This document shows positions 45,837 to 55,020 of a DNA stretch of 64,000 nt, in pieces. Position numbers and translations under genes: made by a program. The stretch spans positions 1 through 64,000 of the forward strand of contig WTGB01000144.1 of assembly GCA_011523735.1 (NCBI GenBank), read 5' to 3'. How positions within the stretch are numbered: position 1 is the first letter of the stretch; each line of letters starts with the position of its first letter. The stretch comes from Chloroflexota bacterium (lineage in GTDB: Bacteria > Chloroflexota > Anaerolineae > Aggregatilineales > Phototrophicaceae). The notes below the pieces were generated by a model that ran no database searches, was not told where the DNA came from, and worked only from the letters and a program-made list of their open reading frames with translations.

Positions 45837-46730
45837 ATGTCGAATCTTAGCTATTGGCGCCGACTGTCGCTGGCATTGCTTGCAGTTTCACTACTTCTAA
45901 CCGCTTGTTTTCGTGACGCTACCGAAGTTATTCAGGAACAGCCGGTTGCTCGCGAATACCCATCGCCAACGGCGGTATTATCAACGGCGTCGCTAGAGGA
46001 AGAGCCAAGCCCACTCCCGGCAACTGATATACCAGAACCTGCTGCTACAGAGCCGGTAGCCGATCAATTCGCTCTCACAGCGACCGAGATAATCGCGCGG
46101 CAAACACAACCTGCCGCGGAACAAGAGACGGTGTCAGAGGGTACGTCGGTTAGCGGTCCAGTCGGCATTGATCGGGCGACGCTCGTACCGATCGTCCGGG
46201 CAACCATACCGCCCGGAGAAGACTGCGTCCATGAGATACGTGCTGGTGAAACCTTGTTTCAATTGTCGCTGGCTTATGGCGTAACCGTGGACGCGATTGC
46301 GAATGCCAGCGATATCATCAATCCGGATCGGATAGCCGTTGGTCAGCAGGTCACGATACCGCAATGCGGCACGACGGGCTTTATTCCTCCGCCTACATCG
46401 ATTCCAACGGCGACATTCGAGGCGGTGGTTATTCCGCCGACAGGCGCCCCGGCCGAAATTGAAATTGCCAGCAGTGATGACACGCGGAGCGCTCTCATTC
46501 AGCAGGCGCAGGAGGCTCTTCTTAACAATGCGCAATCCGACCCGCTGGGTGCCTTTAGCGCTCAGCTGAGTGGGACAGCCACCCCCAGCCAGACTTATAC
46601 TGTTCAGCAAAATGACACGCTTTTTGAAATCGCGACTCGCTTTGGCACTACGGTAGAGGTATTGGCTGCGCTAAATGACATCGCTGACGTGGATAGTTTG
46701 AATGCCGGTGATGTCTTGCAAATCCCTTAA
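45837..46730 (+). CDS. LysM-domain lipoprotein
   Basis: 297 aa. The N-terminus is a lipoprotein signal: 'RRLSLALLAVSLLLTACF', with lipobox L-T-A-C. A Pro/Glu/Thr-rich linker (residues ~30-125) follows, then LysM 1 near residues 130-180 ('HEIRAGETLFQLSLAYGVTV') and LysM 2 at the C-terminus ('YTVQQNDTLFEIATRFGTTV'). LysM repeats bind N-acetylglucosamine of peptidoglycan, so it is a wall-attached lipoprotein without a catalytic domain. ATG 45837 lies 9 bases after GAGGAG. Role unknown. Confidence 0.88.
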   Translation: MSNLSYWRRLSLALLAVSLLLTACFRDATEVIQEQPVAREYPSPTAVLSTASLEEEPSPLPATDIPEPAATEPVADQFALTATEIIARQTQPAAEQETVSEGTSVSGPVGIDRATLVPIVRATIPPGEDCVHEIRAGETLFQLSLAYGVTVDAIANASDIINPDRIAVGQQVTIPQCGTTGFIPPPTSIPTATFEAVVIPPTGAPAEIEIASSDDTRSALIQQAQEALLNNAQSDPLGAFSAQLSGTATPSQTYTVQQNDTLFEIATRFGTTVEVLAALNDIADVDSLNAGDVLQIP

Positions 46731-46800
46731 GTGCATATTCAGTTGACCTGCCTGTAATCGCGAAGGCTTTAGCGAAGGTCCTAGTTTGCTTTAATCACCC

Positions 46801-46830
46801 TTGTATTAAGCCGCCAGCTTGTGCTAGACT
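46801..46830 (+). promoter_or_regulatory. rplS promoter with extended -10
   Basis: TTGTAT (46801-46806), 18 bases, TAGACT (46825-46830), with TGC immediately before it (extended -10). Transcription would begin near 46837, giving a leader of ~55 bases. Confidence 0.5.
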
Positions 46831-46855
46831 GGCGTGCATTCTGTATGTTGAGACG

Positions 46856-46877
46856 ACGCCTTCGGGCGTGTTTTTTT
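46856..46877 (+). terminator. Intrinsic terminator in the rplS leader (attenuator candidate)
   Basis: ACGCC (46856-46860), loop TTCG, GGCGT (46865-46869), then G and seven Ts (46871-46877). The C-UUCG-G loop is very stable. It ends 14 bases before the rplS ATG and lies downstream of the likely rplS promoter, so it can attenuate L19 synthesis; alternatively it ends transcripts from the LysM gene. Confidence 0.7.
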
Positions 46878-46891
46878 GAGGGACATCCATT

Positions 46892-47236
46892 ATGAGCCAG
46901 GAATTGATACGGACGCTGGTCGCAGAGAATCATCGCCATCCGACCATCGAATCAGGCGACATGGTGAAAGTTCATGTCCGCATCGTGGAAGGTAGTCGCG
47001 AGCGTGTTCAGGTGTTTCAAGGTGTGGTGATACGGGCGCGCAAGAGCGGCAATGAGGCGAATTTCACTGTCCGGCGTATCGCCAGCCATGGCATCGGAGT
47101 TGAACGTACCTTTCTGTTGCGCAGCCCGCGCGTAGAAAGGGTGGAGATACTGCGGCGAGCCAAGGTGCGCCGGGCGCAACTCTATTACCTGCGCAATCGG
47201 CGTGGCAAGTCAGCTCGTCTGAAGGAACGTCGTTGA
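46892..47236 (+). CDS. rplS: 50S ribosomal protein L19
   Basis: 114 aa, normal length. It is a large-subunit protein at the 30S-50S interface. Blocks: '[20 protein letters not shown]', '[17 protein letters not shown]', and the basic tail '[20 protein letters not shown]'. Unusually, trmD and rimM are not next to it. It is preceded by its own promoter and a terminator-like hairpin and followed by a strong terminator, so it is a single-gene unit. Confidence 0.97.
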   Translation: MSQELIRTLVAENHRHPTIESGDMVKVHVRIVEGSRERVQVFQGVVIRARKSGNEANFTVRRIASHGIGVERTFLLRSPRVERVEILRRAKVRRAQLYYLRNRRGKSARLKERR

Positions 47237-47266
47237 GCAATATTCTGCCTTGATGGGAAGCTCTGA

Positions 47267-47292
47267 GGGTGTGCGACGGCGCACCCTTTTTT
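47267..47292 (+). terminator. Intrinsic terminator of rplS
   Basis: GGGTGTGC (47267-47274), loop GACG, GCGCACCC (47279-47286, one G-U pair), then TTTTTT. 31 bases after the rplS stop. Confidence 0.85.
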
Positions 47293-47433
47293 GTTCCCGG
47301 TCGCTATACGTTGCGGATAAACAGGCCGTCCTCGGTCAATATCTGCGTGATCAGATCATAATCGCAACATGGCAGGTCAGAGATTATAATTGAGTTTTGG
47401 TATGGTGATAGCCCATAGCTAGTCAGTTGCGAG

Positions 47434-49224
47434 GTGCCCGCGCAAGTGCTGGAACTTTTGAGCCCAATGGCTTCGGTGTTGCTTAGCTGGTTTCTTCTCT
47501 TTCTGATATTCAGCGGACTTGGCGCGGCTGCGCTCAAAGTGCTGGGTCAATCGCCCGGCTTCGGCTGGATTCTGCTGGACGGATTCTGGCTAGGCTGGGC
47601 ATTGACGCTGGCCATCTTGCAATTGTGGCACTTTGTATTTCCGGTAAACGACGCCCTTCTCCTGCTTCTGGCAGCGTCAGCCATATTTGTGTTGTTTTCG
47701 CAGCGAAGAAACTTTGCGCGGACTATGCGACGATTGCCAAAGGACAAGCTCTTTGTGCTGCTTATGGCATTGCTGGCGCTTTGGATGTCTAACCGCGCTC
47801 TTGGAATGCCAGTCGCCTATGACACCGGTTTCCGCGATATGCAGGCGGTTATGTGGATAGATGCTTATCCGCTAGTGCCGGGGCTCGGCAATCTGTTCTC
47901 GTCGTTAGCCTTTAATCAGTCCGTCTACTTATACGACGCCTTGTTGGATGCCTCCATCTGGTCCGGACGATCTCACTACATCGCGACGGGCTTGTTGGTT
48001 TTGGTGTATTTGGTTTACGCGATAAAGGCCGCCCTAAGTCTTTATCGTTGCAGAACTACGGCGGGTCTGCGTTGGTCATGGATCTTCGCGACTTTGACGA
48101 TGCCATATGTTTTGTTCTATACGGCTACGTGGGGTGGCATAACGCATTTCCTGACCGATACCGCCGTGGATTTGGTCGGCTTTGTCAGCATGATCTATTT
48201 GCTGGATTTCCTTCAGGACTGGAGAATGGGCAGAGACGAGGCAGACTATTTGTTTCACCGCCTTGCGATTATCATTGTGACAGGTTTTACCATTAAACAG
48301 AGCTTCTTTATTTTTGGCCTCGCGATCAGCGTTTTTGCGTTCATAGTCTGGCTGCAGCGCTATTATTTTCGTCCTGATGGCAAAGGCCTTGCTCGGACTT
48401 TCCTGCTGATCGCAATAGCGACATGCGCTTTGGCTTTGCCTTGGATGGCGCGCGGCGTCGTCGCCAGCGGATACATCGCCTATCCGCTAACCTTCGGCCG
48501 TGTGGATGTTGATTGGGCGATTCCTGTCGAGGAACTGCAGCATCGACAGTTAAATATGTCGGCGAATACGCGTCTGCGAGGAGGCGACAGAGCGACGGTG
48601 CTCGGTTCTTGGGACTGGCTGGGACCATGGTTGCGCCGATTTGTGGGAAACATCATGCCCACGATGATGCCGACGCTGATTGCAGTTCTAGGGTTTGGTT
48701 CGCACATCATTGGTGTTCGGCGATCCCGCGGTAAAAAGCCAGAACGATGTTTGAGTCCTTGGGCGCTGGCGCCATTGCTCGTGACGCTGCTGATCTGGTT
48801 TCTGACCTTTCCCGAACCCAAATACGCGCGTTACGTTTTGTGGAGCCTGGCAGCATTAGCGGTCATTTTGGCATTGCAATCCTGGCAGACGATCCCTTTG
48901 AGCAAACAGAAGTCAATAGTATTTGCAGTGGCCGCCGCGTGTATAGCTTATGTGGCTTATTTGATCATTCAGCTTGGGACATACCCGCTGCCAGCGGGTC
49001 CGGAGCGGGGTTTTCACCCTCTTCCGCCCGTTCCTCACAACGAGTACGTGACGGACAGCGGATTGACGTTGAATGTTCCCGCGTATAACATGCCGCAATG
49101 TTGGCGGATCCCTCTGCCATGCACCCCTTATCCCAACCCGAATGTGGAGGCGCGCGTTCCTGGCGAATTGCGGCATGGATTCCAAGTATCGGTTAGCGCT
49201 GGCACAGGTTCTACTGATGGCTGA
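47434..49224 (+). CDS. LIC_10190-like polytopic membrane protein, possibly a glycosyltransferase
   Basis: 596 aa, about 13-14 membrane segments, with a C-terminal hydrophilic tail of ~60 residues. The segment 'DTGFRDMQAVMWIDAYPLVP' followed by 'GLGNLFSSLAFNQSVYLYDA' matches the LIC_10190-type family of bacterial membrane proteins, thought to be GT-C glycosyltransferases or O-antigen polymerase-like proteins. Start: GTG 47434; ATG 47467 is an alternative. The 27-bp region before it has no clear ribosome binding site. A 54-base gap separates the next small membrane gene. Confidence 0.78.
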   Translation: MPAQVLELLSPMASVLLSWFLLFLIFSGLGAAALKVLGQSPGFGWILLDGFWLGWALTLAILQLWHFVFPVNDALLLLLAASAIFVLFSQRRNFARTMRRLPKDKLFVLLMALLALWMSNRALGMPVAYDTGFRDMQAVMWIDAYPLVPGLGNLFSSLAFNQSVYLYDALLDASIWSGRSHYIATGLLVLVYLVYAIKAALSLYRCRTTAGLRWSWIFATLTMPYVLFYTATWGGITHFLTDTAVDLVGFVSMIYLLDFLQDWRMGRDEADYLFHRLAIIIVTGFTIKQSFFIFGLAISVFAFIVWLQRYYFRPDGKGLARTFLLIAIATCALALPWMARGVVASGYIAYPLTFGRVDVDWAIPVEELQHRQLNMSANTRLRGGDRATVLGSWDWLGPWLRRFVGNIMPTMMPTLIAVLGFGSHIIGVRRSRGKKPERCLSPWALAPLLVTLLIWFLTFPEPKYARYVLWSLAALAVILALQSWQTIPLSKQKSIVFAVAAACIAYVAYLIIQLGTYPLPAGPERGFHPLPPVPHNEYVTDSGLTLNVPAYNMPQCWRIPLPCTPYPNPNVEARVPGELRHGFQVSVSAGTGSTDG

Positions 49225-49277
49225 ATCTGCCAATGAGATGGTGTTGCGTTTGCGGGCGAGGGCTTTGAAATAACTCG

Positions 49278-49748
49278 ATGTCGACTGTATTGCCGTTGGT
49301 CTTGTTCACAGTCTGCTTGATGTTCCTGCGCGCCTGCCTGGTTACGCTGGGGTTCTATAAGGAGCCCATACTATCTGCCTTTCAGCAATATGGCGATGAG
49401 GTGGGATTCAGCCCGCTTTTTGAAGCCTGTGTATGGGGTCTGGCAATGGCTTACCTTATCTTTGTGTTTCTCGTGCCTTCATCGTTTCTCATCCTCATCG
49501 GCGTATTTGCGTTTGTACTCTTTGTGATGCTGTACTGGCGCGTCAGGGATAGCGTCATGCAGCACCCCAATATATTTCTCCGTTTCCCGACCTGGTATCG
49601 CGAAATTGTTGATCATACGACGCGGGAAGAACGACGCAAACTTTCCTACATGTGGCTGGGTTTACCCTTGCGCACGCGTCTGTTGTATAACGCGCAGCAT
49701 GAAGAATTTCGCAAATGGGTGGAGTTGGTAGTGCTTTCTGTAGCATGA
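49278..49748 (+). CDS. Small membrane protein of unknown function
   Basis: 156 aa, family not recognised. Two or three hydrophobic segments at residues ~4-25 and ~50-92, followed by a basic hydrophilic C-terminal half ('DHTTREERRKLSYMWLGLP') that may be an amphipathic cytoplasmic domain. Same strand as the LIC_10190-like gene, so possibly its partner. No start-site evidence beyond the ATG. Confidence 0.6.
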   Translation: MSTVLPLVLFTVCLMFLRACLVTLGFYKEPILSAFQQYGDEVGFSPLFEACVWGLAMAYLIFVFLVPSSFLILIGVFAFVLFVMLYWRVRDSVMQHPNIFLRFPTWYREIVDHTTREERRKLSYMWLGLPLRTRLLYNAQHEEFRKWVELVVLSVA

Positions 49749-49827
49749 GCGTCAGCAATGCCCAGGGTGACATCGCCTGTGTCCGAATCGAAAACGACTC
49801 ACAAATATTGTGAGCCGCTTGTCTAAT

Positions 49828-49899
49828 CTGGGAGACCTGGACTCGAACCAGGAATGGCGGATCCAGAGTCCGCTGTTTTGCCGATTAAACTATCTCCCA
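49828..49899 (-). tRNA. tRNA-Gln (anticodon CTG)
   Basis: 72-nt cloverleaf on the minus strand. The 7-bp acceptor stem is TGGGAGA/TCTCCCA (49893-49899 with 49829-49835), discriminator G at 49828, D stem GTTT/AAAC, anticodon stem GCGGA/TCCGC with loop CTCTGGA, and T arm CCTGG-TTCGAGT-CCAGG. The anticodon CTG (plus-strand 49864-49866) decodes CAG. CCA is not encoded. It lies 97 bases downstream of gltX on the same strand. Confidence 0.95.
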
Positions 49900-49996
49900 C
49901 TATTGGAAACTGATACTATCATCTCAGGCTGAGTCTTTCAAGACTTGAGGCGTGGTCTAGGACTACGATGTCCGGTTGGCAACTGTCACGAGCGTA

Positions 49997-51496
49997 TCAG
50001 CTTGTCGGCTGTGCCAGCGCTTGCAGCGCAAGCTTGATGCGGCGAAGTGATTCCTCTCTTCCCAATATCTCCATGGTTTCAAAGGTCGGGGGCGACACCC
50101 GCTGACCTGTCACGGCCGCGCGCAAGCTGCCGAACACCTGGCCATTTTTGAATCCGACAGATTTGGCAAATTGCGTCATTGCACCGTGCTGACTGCTGGC
50201 TGAGAAATCTTTTAATCCCTGCAATACAGGTATGGATTCTTCAAGCACTTTAGCAGTACTGACGCTATCCATTTTGCGCTGAACCAAGATATCGGGCGGC
50301 GGCGCTTGGAAAGCAGCCCAATCCGCAAAGAAGAAGCCCGCCATCGGCACGACATCTTTTAATGTCTTCAGGCGAACTTGCAAGATCGGGACGACTTGGC
50401 GCAGGCGCTCGTCGTCAACAGTGTAGCCGGCCTCTTGCAAGACCGACTTGAGCAAGCTCGCCAAATACTCAACCTTCGATGTCTGGATGTACTGGCTGTT
50501 GAGCCAGTCTAGCTTCGCGATCGGGTAAGCGCTATTTGCCGCATTAACGTCTTTCAGGTCAAAGCGCTGCATCGCTTCCTGCGTCGAAAACATTTCTCGA
50601 TTGTCCCCAAAGTTCCAACCGATGTTAGTCAGGAAATTCTTGACCGCATCTGGCAAGTAGCCGGCCTCGATAAATTCATGCACGAGCACTGGCACGCTCT
50701 TACCCGCATCGGCGAATTGTTGCTTGCGTTTGCTGAGCTTGCCTTTGCCATTGGGATTGAGCAGCACTGGTAAGTGGGCGTATTGGGGCTGTTGCCAGCC
50801 AAATGCCTCCCAGATCCGCAAATGCAGTGGAAAGGAAGGCAGCCATTCTATCGCCCGCGTTACATGCGAAATCTTCATGTGATAGTCATCCACAATGTGC
50901 GCCAAGTGGTACGTGGGGAAGCCGTCCGATTTCATCAGGACCGCATCTTGCAGCTGCGCGTTGTCAAATTCAACGATGCCGCGAATCATATCCTCGCCTG
51001 CGGTCAGCCCGGACAATGGCATCTTGAAGCGAATCACATAAGGTTTGCCCGCCGCTTCCAGTTCGGCCGCTCGCGCCGCGGGATAATCGCGATAGCGCCG
51101 ATCGTAACCTTTCCCGGTTGCGCGCATTTCCTTGAGTTCATCAGCCGTCGCGAAACACTTGTAAGCATGGCCACTGTCCACCAGCCAGTTCGCCCAGGTC
51201 TGATAAAGCTCCAGCCGCTCCGACTGAATATAGGGTCCGAAGGCGCCGCCTTGGCGCGGACCCTCGTCGATATCCATGCCGAGCCAGTCAAATGACTCCT
51301 GAATTAATTCGATTGAGCCGGGCACTGTGCGTTTTTGGTCGGTGTCTTCTATGCGCAGGATAAATTGTCCGCGCTGGCGACGAGCGTATAGCCAGGCAAA
51401 AAGGGCGGAACGAATCCCGCCGATATGCTGTGGTCCCGTAGGACTCGGCGCATAGCGCGTCCGCACGAACCTGTTACTATTGTCAGTCAAGGTCAT
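49997..51496 (-). CDS. gltX: Glutamyl-tRNA synthetase
   Basis: 499 aa, full-length class I synthetase charging tRNA-Glu (and, where GlnRS is absent, tRNA-Gln before amidation by GatCAB). The HIGH-type motif is 'YAPSPTGPQHIGGIRSALF' and the KMSKS-type is 'KGKLSKRKQQFAD'. The C-terminal all-helical anticodon-binding region is complete. It is last in the mre-min-rodA stretch and is followed by tRNA-Gln, which fits a non-discriminating enzyme but does not prove it. Confidence 0.96.
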   Translation of the reverse strand: MTLTDNSNRFVRTRYAPSPTGPQHIGGIRSALFAWLYARRQRGQFILRIEDTDQKRTVPGSIELIQESFDWLGMDIDEGPRQGGAFGPYIQSERLELYQTWANWLVDSGHAYKCFATADELKEMRATGKGYDRRYRDYPAARAAELEAAGKPYVIRFKMPLSGLTAGEDMIRGIVEFDNAQLQDAVLMKSDGFPTYHLAHIVDDYHMKISHVTRAIEWLPSFPLHLRIWEAFGWQQPQYAHLPVLLNPNGKGKLSKRKQQFADAGKSVPVLVHEFIEAGYLPDAVKNFLTNIGWNFGDNREMFSTQEAMQRFDLKDVNAANSAYPIAKLDWLNSQYIQTSKVEYLASLLKSVLQEAGYTVDDERLRQVVPILQVRLKTLKDVVPMAGFFFADWAAFQAPPPDILVQRKMDSVSTAKVLEESIPVLQGLKDFSASSQHGAMTQFAKSVGFKNGQVFGSLRAAVTGQRVSPPTFETMEILGREESLRRIKLALQALAQPTS

Positions 51497-51538
51497 AACT
51501 CCGTTGGATGCTGGCGGATTCTATCGGTTCTCGGGCAC

Positions 51539-52642
51539 TCAAGCATTGATGCGCCGGCGACGTACGATGACGCTTTGCACCAAACCGATGCCTACCATTG
51601 TGAACAGCAGAGATGTGCCGCCCGAGCTGACGAAGGGCAGGGTCAAGCCAGTTACCGGCATCAGGTTCAGATTCATGCCGACGGAAACTGTGGTCTGAAA
51701 GAAAATCATGGCGGCGACGCCATAACAGATCATACTGCCCAGCGGATCGCTTGCTTCTCGCGCGCCTCGCAATATTCGCGAAAGGACGAGAGCAAACATG
51801 GCCAAAAGCGCAATACCGCCGACCATGCCGAACTCGTGGGCGATCACGCTGAAGATAAAATCAGTGTGGCGCACTCGCAAGAAGCGCCCGGTATTTTGGG
51901 ACCCGACATAATACCCTTTGCCCAATAATCCGCCGGAACCGATGCTGATCAGAGCTTGATTAACATTGTAATAGGCGTCCGACTCTGTATCGGGCGAAAG
52001 AAAGTTCTCGACGCGGGCTTGCTGATATGGCGGCAGAAACGGGAAAACGATGATCAGGATGATCAAACCCGCGCTAATAAAAAGCATTATATGCTTGATA
52101 CGGAAGCCGGCAGACCAGATGATGACAGCCCAGATCACCAAGAAGACTATTGTAGTGCCGAGGTCCGGCTGGGCAAAAATCAGTGCCGCCGGAATCGCCA
52201 TATGCAATATCGTTCCGAAGACGGTGCTTAGCTTGTCCAGATCCATATAACGTTCAGCGACATACTGGGAGAGCGTAATGATCATGATGATTTTGCCGAT
52301 TTCCGACGGCTGAATTCGAATGCCAACGTTAAGCCAGCGGGTGGCGCCGCCCGCGCCTTCGACGCCGAAGAACCTGACCAGGATCAGAAGAGTCACCATT
52401 GCGCCATAGAGCCAGGGACTTATCCCGCCCAGAAGCCGATAGTCTAATGCGGCAATCACTATGGCGACGGTAAATCCGATAAGCGCGAAGTTGATCTGAT
52501 CTGGCACACGACTAATGATGTCGTCGTCTATGGCATCTTGCGTGGCGCTGTCTATCATGAGAATTCCAAATACTACCAGCGCCACCGCGGCGGCAAATAA
52601 CACATAGTCAAAACGGCGCCAGATGCTCACGCTTTCAATCAT
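51539..52642 (-). CDS. rodA: Rod-shape glycosyltransferase RodA (SEDS family)
   Basis: 367 aa, ten hydrophobic segments, peptidoglycan polymerase of the elongasome, working with PBP2. SEDS blocks: 'GGATRWLNVGIRIQPSEIGK', 'AQPDLGTTIVFLVIW', 'LGKGYYVGSQNTGRFLRVRH' and 'DFIFSVIAHEFGMVGGI', including the catalytic-type Asp of the extracellular loop. It is RodA rather than FtsW by context with mreBCD/mrdA in the same strand stretch. It starts after a 176-base gap from minE with its own -10 candidate. Confidence 0.93.
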   Translation of the reverse strand: MIESVSIWRRFDYVLFAAAVALVVFGILMIDSATQDAIDDDIISRVPDQINFALIGFTVAIVIAALDYRLLGGISPWLYGAMVTLLILVRFFGVEGAGGATRWLNVGIRIQPSEIGKIIMIITLSQYVAERYMDLDKLSTVFGTILHMAIPAALIFAQPDLGTTIVFLVIWAVIIWSAGFRIKHIMLFISAGLIILIIVFPFLPPYQQARVENFLSPDTESDAYYNVNQALISIGSGGLLGKGYYVGSQNTGRFLRVRHTDFIFSVIAHEFGMVGGIALLAMFALVLSRILRGAREASDPLGSMICYGVAAMIFFQTTVSVGMNLNLMPVTGLTLPFVSSGGTSLLFTMVGIGLVQSVIVRRRRINA

Positions 52643-52675
52643 GCAAGTCGCTCAGGATTTGCTTTTCGTCGGGAC

Positions 52676-52681
52676 ATTATA
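52676..52681 (-). promoter_or_regulatory. -10 box of rodA promoter
   Basis: Perfect TATAAT on the minus strand, 33 bases before the rodA ATG. The -35 region is weak. The spacing is like other candidates here. Confidence 0.4.
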
Positions 52682-52818
52682 CTGAACTTCAGCTGTATAG
52701 ACAGGGTAGGAGACGATGGCGGTCAGTGATAGAAGCCGCCGGTGCAAAACTCTATTTCGCTTGGGATTTGTGGCTAGGCTTGTCGACAGGCTGCCTGCTC
52801 TTGCGTTAAGGACATAGC

Positions 52819-53277
52819 CTAACGCTTGTCATCATCCCTAGGCTCGTCGCCTTTGGTCTTGTCTGCAACTGGCTCTTTTTGGTCTTTTTCGTCTTTATCG
52901 GCGATGCTGTCGTAACTCGTATCTGCCGAGTCGGCATTTTCGACCTTGTCGACACCATTTGACTCTACACGGGCTGAGACGGCGGCGGGAGGTTCTAGCT
53001 TTTGGTTTGCAGCTCTGTGGGACTCGTTGACAATCGGAATCTCGGCTACTAGCTTGCTATGCAGTCGATCGCGCTGTTCCAAGGCGATTTCCACGCGGTC
53101 CCGGTCGACAGCCAGATACTTCACAATCACCGCAAGGATCTCCTTTTTCATCTCTTCAGCTCGTTCCGGCGGCAGATTGATGCGGTCATGCTGCAAGACA
53201 AAGTGAAGTCTATTCTTTGCTGTTGCGCCGCTTCCCCTCTTCGAACGCCCGAACAATCGATTCAATAGGCTCGTCAT
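52819..53277 (-). CDS. minE: Cell division topological specificity factor MinE with charged C-terminal extension
   Basis: 152 aa; usual MinE is ~85-100. The N-terminus 'MTSLLNRLFGRSKRGSG' is the membrane-binding helix; 'NRLHFVLQHDRINLPP' is the MinD-contact region, and 'MKKEILAVIVKYLAVDRDRV' the topological-specificity domain. Residues ~95-152 are an acidic/lysine-rich, low-complexity tail (many Asp, Glu, Lys). ATG 53277 has AAAGGAA before it. It displaces MinD from the membrane to position the septum. Follows minD by 55 bases. Confidence 0.9.
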   Translation of the reverse strand: MTSLLNRLFGRSKRGSGATAKNRLHFVLQHDRINLPPERAEEMKKEILAVIVKYLAVDRDRVEIALEQRDRLHSKLVAEIPIVNESHRAANQKLEPPAAVSARVESNGVDKVENADSADTSYDSIADKDEKDQKEPVADKTKGDEPRDDDKR

Positions 53278-53332
53278 AGGAAATTCCTTTACTGGTGGCT
53301 GCTGCTGTCTCGGAAGATAATTCTCTTGCGGT

Positions 53333-54130
53333 CTACCGACCATCAAGGAAACTGACTAGGCGCTGCAGAAAACTGGTATTGCCGTTAAGATTCATGAACG
53401 GCACGTCCTCCCCAACCAGACGCCTCGCGACGTTGTTGAATGCCATACCGGCTTTGGAATCCATATTGAGCGTCACGGGAATCCCGCTGTTGGATGCCGA
53501 CAAGACTAGTTCATCCTCAGGAATGATGCCGATAATAGTCAGCCCTAGAATGTCGTATACATCGTCTGAGGAGAGCATTTCACCTTTCTTGACCAGATCG
53601 GGCTTCAGGCGGTTGATAATTAGCCGGCCTGGTCCCTTTTCCGCCGCCTCAATCAAGCCAGTGATCCGGTCGGCATCGCGCACTGCGGAGACTTCCGGGT
53701 TTGTCACGATCAGCACTTCGTCAGCGGGTTCAAGGGCATTGCGGAATCCACGCTCGATGCCAGCTGGCGAATCGATCAGGATGTAGTCAAAGTCTTCGCG
53801 TAATTCGTCAGTCAATTTCACCATATCTTCTGGGCTGACGGCCATCTTGTCGCGTGTTTGCGCCGCCGGAATCAAAAACAGATCTTCAAACTTTTTGTGT
53901 TTGATCATGCTCTGCCGCAGCTTGCTCCGGCCTTCCACGATATCGACCAAATCGTAGACGATACGGTTTTCCAAACCCATGATGACATCGAGATTGCGCA
54001 AACCGATATCGGCGTCAATGACGACGACTTTCTTGCCCAGGCTCGCTAGTGAAATGCCAAGGTTGGCTGTCGCTGTAGTCTTGCCGACGCCGCCTTTGCC
54101 TGATGAAATCGTTACTACTTTCCCTGCCAT
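53333..54130 (-). CDS. minD: Septum site-determining ATPase MinD
   Basis: 265 aa. Deviant Walker A 'SSGKGGVGKTTATANLG' (K11/K17), switch region 'DFDYILIDSPAGIERGF'. The C-terminal amphipathic membrane-targeting sequence 'NTSFLQRLVSFLDGR' is present. Oscillates or polarises at the membrane with MinC to block polar division. minC-minD-minE are consecutive on the minus strand. Confidence 0.97.
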   Translation of the reverse strand: MAGKVVTISSGKGGVGKTTATANLGISLASLGKKVVVIDADIGLRNLDVIMGLENRIVYDLVDIVEGRSKLRQSMIKHKKFEDLFLIPAAQTRDKMAVSPEDMVKLTDELREDFDYILIDSPAGIERGFRNALEPADEVLIVTNPEVSAVRDADRITGLIEAAEKGPGRLIINRLKPDLVKKGEMLSSDDVYDILGLTIIGIIPEDELVLSASNSGIPVTLNMDSKAGMAFNNVARRLVGEDVPFMNLNGNTSFLQRLVSFLDGR

Positions 54131-54148
54131 TTGGCGTCCTTTCTCGGT

Positions 54149-54850
54149 TTACTCCCTGGCTTCTACAATGATCTGGTTGTCACGCACCAGAGCGACTTCC
54201 GGCACTATCTTTTTTCGTTTGTCAGGCGGAGATGTGACAACATGGCTCGCGATTCTCAACTGACTGGGACTCATATCAAGCGCGCAGACAATGGCGGACT
54301 CGTCGCCTTTTACCCCGGCATGAACATAGCCGCGTAATTTGCCCCAAACGACGACATCTCCCGCGGCAATTACTTTGGCGCCCGGGTTGACATCGCCAAA
54401 TATCACAACATGTCCGTCGCTATGAATCGTTCTGCCCGAGCGCAAGGTGCGCCGAAACATTGTGCCATGAGTCCCGGTCTCTTCTGGATTGACGGGCGCA
54501 GTCTCTTGTACGTCGGCCTTCTTCATAGGCGGAGGTGCGTCGGACTGGCCGTTTCCCTTCGTCGGCACCTTTAGCGCGAGCGCGGAATTCCTGGTCGTAT
54601 CGCTCTCGCTTAAAACCAAGCTGAGCTTCAAACCGCGGCGTTCGAGCAGCGCTTTCAATGAACTTAGCTCATATTTCGGTACGGGCCTCGCCCCGAGTTC
54701 AATCGTTATATTGGCGCCGTTGTAGAAATCGGCCTGCTCATCTATGCGAGCGGCAAGCTGATCTGTAACTGATTGCCATTTCTCAGTCCTGCTAAGTGAG
54801 ATAAGCAAGCCATCGTTTACGCCTTTAATCGCAATCAGTTCTTCTTGCAT
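54149..54850 (-). CDS. minC: Septum site-determining protein MinC
   Basis: 233 aa from ATG 54850 (GTG 54862 is an alternative). The N-terminal FtsZ-inhibiting domain is followed by a Pro/Lys linker (~residues 105-130) and the C-terminal right-handed beta-helix: 'RTLRSGRTIHSDGHVVIFGD', then 'VNPGAKVIAAGDVVVWGKLR', and 'GYVHAGVKGDESAIVCALD'. These match MinC. Inhibits FtsZ assembly away from midcell. Confidence 0.94.
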   Translation of the reverse strand: MQEELIAIKGVNDGLLISLSRTEKWQSVTDQLAARIDEQADFYNGANITIELGARPVPKYELSSLKALLERRGLKLSLVLSESDTTRNSALALKVPTKGNGQSDAPPPMKKADVQETAPVNPEETGTHGTMFRRTLRSGRTIHSDGHVVIFGDVNPGAKVIAAGDVVVWGKLRGYVHAGVKGDESAIVCALDMSPSQLRIASHVVTSPPDKRKKIVPEVALVRDNQIIVEARE

Positions 54851-55020
54851 ACTCAACCACACCAGAACCTTCGCGCGGCATCGCCAGCGGCATACTGTCT
54901 AATATACTCGGATTTGAATTCTGTGCTTGGTGTCTACGCCAGCAAATTCAGACATCGGTCATGTACTAATGGCAATGTCCGTTGAGCGGCAAGACCGGAT
55001 TACTCCGGCATGATATTCGC

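Noticed and set aside
47304-47537. Minus-strand open frame ending in 'DYDLITQILTEDGLFIRNV'
   Set aside because: The last ~30 codons look protein-like and could be a gene remnant, but there is no start with ribosome site and the rest overlaps a strongly supported gene; left uncalled.
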